Both the position numbers and the translations under genes were made by a program. The notes under the pieces are model-generated. The model ran no database searches and was not told the origin of the DNA. It was given only the letters and a program-made list of their open reading frames with translations. A stretch of 64,000 nucleotides of DNA from a bacterium (GTDB taxonomy: Bacteria; Planctomycetota; JAFGQW01). This document shows positions 62,957 to 64,000 of this stretch, piece after piece. The stretch's first letter is position 1. Every line of letters starts with the position of its first letter. The DNA is taken from assembly GCA_030426805.1 (NCBI GenBank), contig JAUHXU010000001.1, forward strand, positions 294,501 through 358,500, given 5' to 3'.

Positions 62957-63264
62957 TCCACCCGCAATCTCCGTCTCGGGATCGAGAGCTCTCGGGGGAG
63001 GGAACCGGCGGGTTGATTCAGTGCGCTTGGGGCGCGCATCCTGCACCACTCGAGCGTCATGTCTGCGCTTGGCGGGCCAATGGTGCACCGAGACGGGCGT
63101 GAAATACCCCGAGGCACGGGTATTGGGTGCAAGATCGTTGCGCGAAGCGTGCGAATCGCGGGGATCGGTGCAGAATCGCCGCGCCAAGCGCAGCGATCAA
63201 ACGCGCGGCGACTCGCTACCGCGGATTTGACGCGGAATGGGACAAATCCGCCGCAGCGAGCTTC
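62957..63264. repeat. Structured intergenic element, copy B
   Basis: About 308 bp filling the gap between convergent lpxB and the dehydrogenase gene, co-linear with copy A (27514-27843). TCTCCGTCTCGGGATCG lies near the start; forward motifs are at 63021-63047 and 63062-63089; inverted motifs at 63125-63150 and 63167-63193; then ACGCGCGGC, one hairpin (63213-63259) and CCGCAGCGAGCTTC, which ends 3 bases before the dehydrogenase stop codon. The same position relative to the convergent genes as copy A. Confidence 0.8.
63213..63259. repeat. Conserved-loop hairpin B
   Basis: Arms 63213-63229 and 63243-63259 pair over 17 positions with two mismatches; the loop-proximal nine pairs are all Watson-Crick. 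The loop ACGCGGAATGGGA (63230-63242) is identical to that of hairpin A2. Confidence 0.8.
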
Positions 63265-63267
63265 GGG

Positions 63268-64000
63268 TCAATCGAAGCGGGCGGCGAAGGTGCGGATCTG
63301 GCGCTGGATGTCGGCGGCGAGTTCGACGGCGGCGAGGCCGGCCGGGCCGTCGACGTCGGGAGCGTGCTCGCGGCGCGCGGCAGCGCAGAACGACTCGAAC
63401 TGCTTCGCGAGCGGTTCGTGGTCGCCCATCTCGAGCGACTGCATGCTGAGGAGGCCGCGCTGGAACAGGTCGATGAAGCCGGCGGTCGGGTCTTTCGTCA
63501 GCGCCTCGATCCCGGCGGCGCCGAACTCCGACAGCTTCAGCTTCGGATCGACGCGGTAGACGACGCCGTTGCGCTTGACGTAGTCGAGGCTCACGTACGC
63601 GGTCTTCGAGAACAGACGAATGCGCCGCTCGGTCTTGATCGCGACGCGGCTCGTCGAAATGTCCGCGACCGCACCGCCCGGGAAGTGCAGGCGCGCAAGC
63701 CCCATGTCCTCCTTGCCGGTGATCACACCGACGCCGAGCCCTTCGACCCGCTCCGGCGCTTCGTCGACGAGGCGCGTCACGATGTCGAGGTCGTGGATCA
63801 TCAGGTCGCTGACGACGCCGACGTCGGCCGAGCGCATCGTGAACGGACTGATCCGGCGTGCCTCGATGTAGACCGGGTTGAGCTTCATCGCCGCGATCGC
63901 CATCACCGCGGGGTTGAACCGCTCGACGTGGCCGACCTGCAGCACCGCGTCGTTGGCGTTGGCCAACTCGACGAGTCGACGCGCCGCATCGGCATCGGGC
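63268..64000 (-). CDS. Gfo/Idh/MocA-family NAD(P)-dependent dehydrogenase, C-terminal part
   Basis: About 243 residues are visible and the frame is open at the window end, so the N-terminal Rossmann NAD-binding half lies outside. Signatures: LQVGHVERFNPAVMAIAAMK (the GH-x-x-RFNP strand-loop of this family), VVSDLMIHDLDIVTRLVDEA with the catalytic-type DLxxHDLD, and the beta-sheet domain ending EHAPDVDGPAGLAAVELAAD. Convergent with lpxB. Some family members next to lpx genes (GnnA) oxidise UDP-GlcNAc at C3 for amide-linked lipid A; that role is possible here but unproven. Confidence 0.85.
   Translation of the reverse strand, partial: PDADAARRLVELANANDAVLQVGHVERFNPAVMAIAAMKLNPVYIEARRISPFTMRSADVGVVSDLMIHDLDIVTRLVDEAPERVEGLGVGVITGKEDMGLARLHFPGGAVADISTSRVAIKTERRIRLFSKTAYVSLDYVKRNGVVYRVDPKLKLSEFGAAGIEALTKDPTAGFIDLFQRGLLSMQSLEMGDHEPLAKQFESFCAAARREHAPDVDGPAGLAAVELAADIQRQIRTFAARFD

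Overview
This 64 kb window is high-GC (roughly 70 %), gene-dense bacterial chromosome with no prophage, insertion sequence or CRISPR array that I can see. The gene content fits the PVC superphylum and most likely Planctomycetota. The pointers are a TPR protein fused to two RNA-polymerase alpha-CTD-like domains, a GreA factor carrying a very long N-terminal extension (an architecture also known from Chlamydiae), a very large Ser/Thr kinase-AAA-TPR-histidine kinase hybrid, HEAT- and PDZ-repeat secreted proteins, and lpxB, which implies an LPS-type outer membrane. This assignment is an inference from gene families; no rRNA is present to confirm it. GTG and TTG starts are frequent, and many adjacent genes overlap by exactly four bases (ATGA or GTGA).

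Layout. 1-4 kb: end of a secretin-like gene with a clear terminator, a HAD hydrolase, and a large secreted protein of unknown function. 4-10.6 kb: a minus-strand peptide/nickel-type ABC importer operon (binding protein, two permeases, two ATPases) and a coaD-ridA pair. 10.8-16.7 kb: two coupled polytopic membrane proteins (GT-C glycosyltransferase and YfhO-like) and a TPR protein. 17-21 kb: tRNA-Gly, then tig-clpP-clpX, a protein-folding and proteolysis block. 20.8-24.3 kb: a minus-strand envelope-type module of a PDZ protein, ECF-like sigma factor, zinc-finger anti-sigma factor and a catalytically dead HtrA-like protein. 24.5-27.5 kb: TPR/alpha-CTD fusion, ruvA, a DUF1579 protein and a small membrane protein.

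27.5-28 kb holds a structured intergenic element, and a second copy lies at 63 kb. 28-35.4 kb: mnmG, divergent from the 1820-aa hybrid kinase. 35.5-41 kb: small secreted protein, HEAT/TPR protein, extended GreA, and a predicted secreted protein with BRCT-like folds. 41-49.7 kb: DPP IV-type peptidase, asnS, a small coiled-coil membrane protein, an NhaC-type antiporter, and a BatA-like/DUF58 pair.

49.6-55.2 kb is one minus-strand operon (rny-ymdB-ispA-dxs-DUF58-BatA-like) behind a good sigma70-type promoter. 55-58.6 kb: two small exported proteins, a XerC/D recombinase, tRNA-Glu, an array of 112-bp repeats, and tRNA-Lys. 58.6-61.5 kb: the classical rpsB-tsf-pyrH-frr operon, apparently running on into tRNA-Lys. 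61.8-64 kb: lpxB, the second structured element, and the 3' part of a Gfo/Idh/MocA dehydrogenase that runs off the window.

The most unusual items are the paired roughly 300-bp elements between convergent genes with a compensated hairpin, the 112-bp repeat array, the hybrid kinase, the sigma/anti-sigma/dead-HtrA module and the exported BRCT-like protein.
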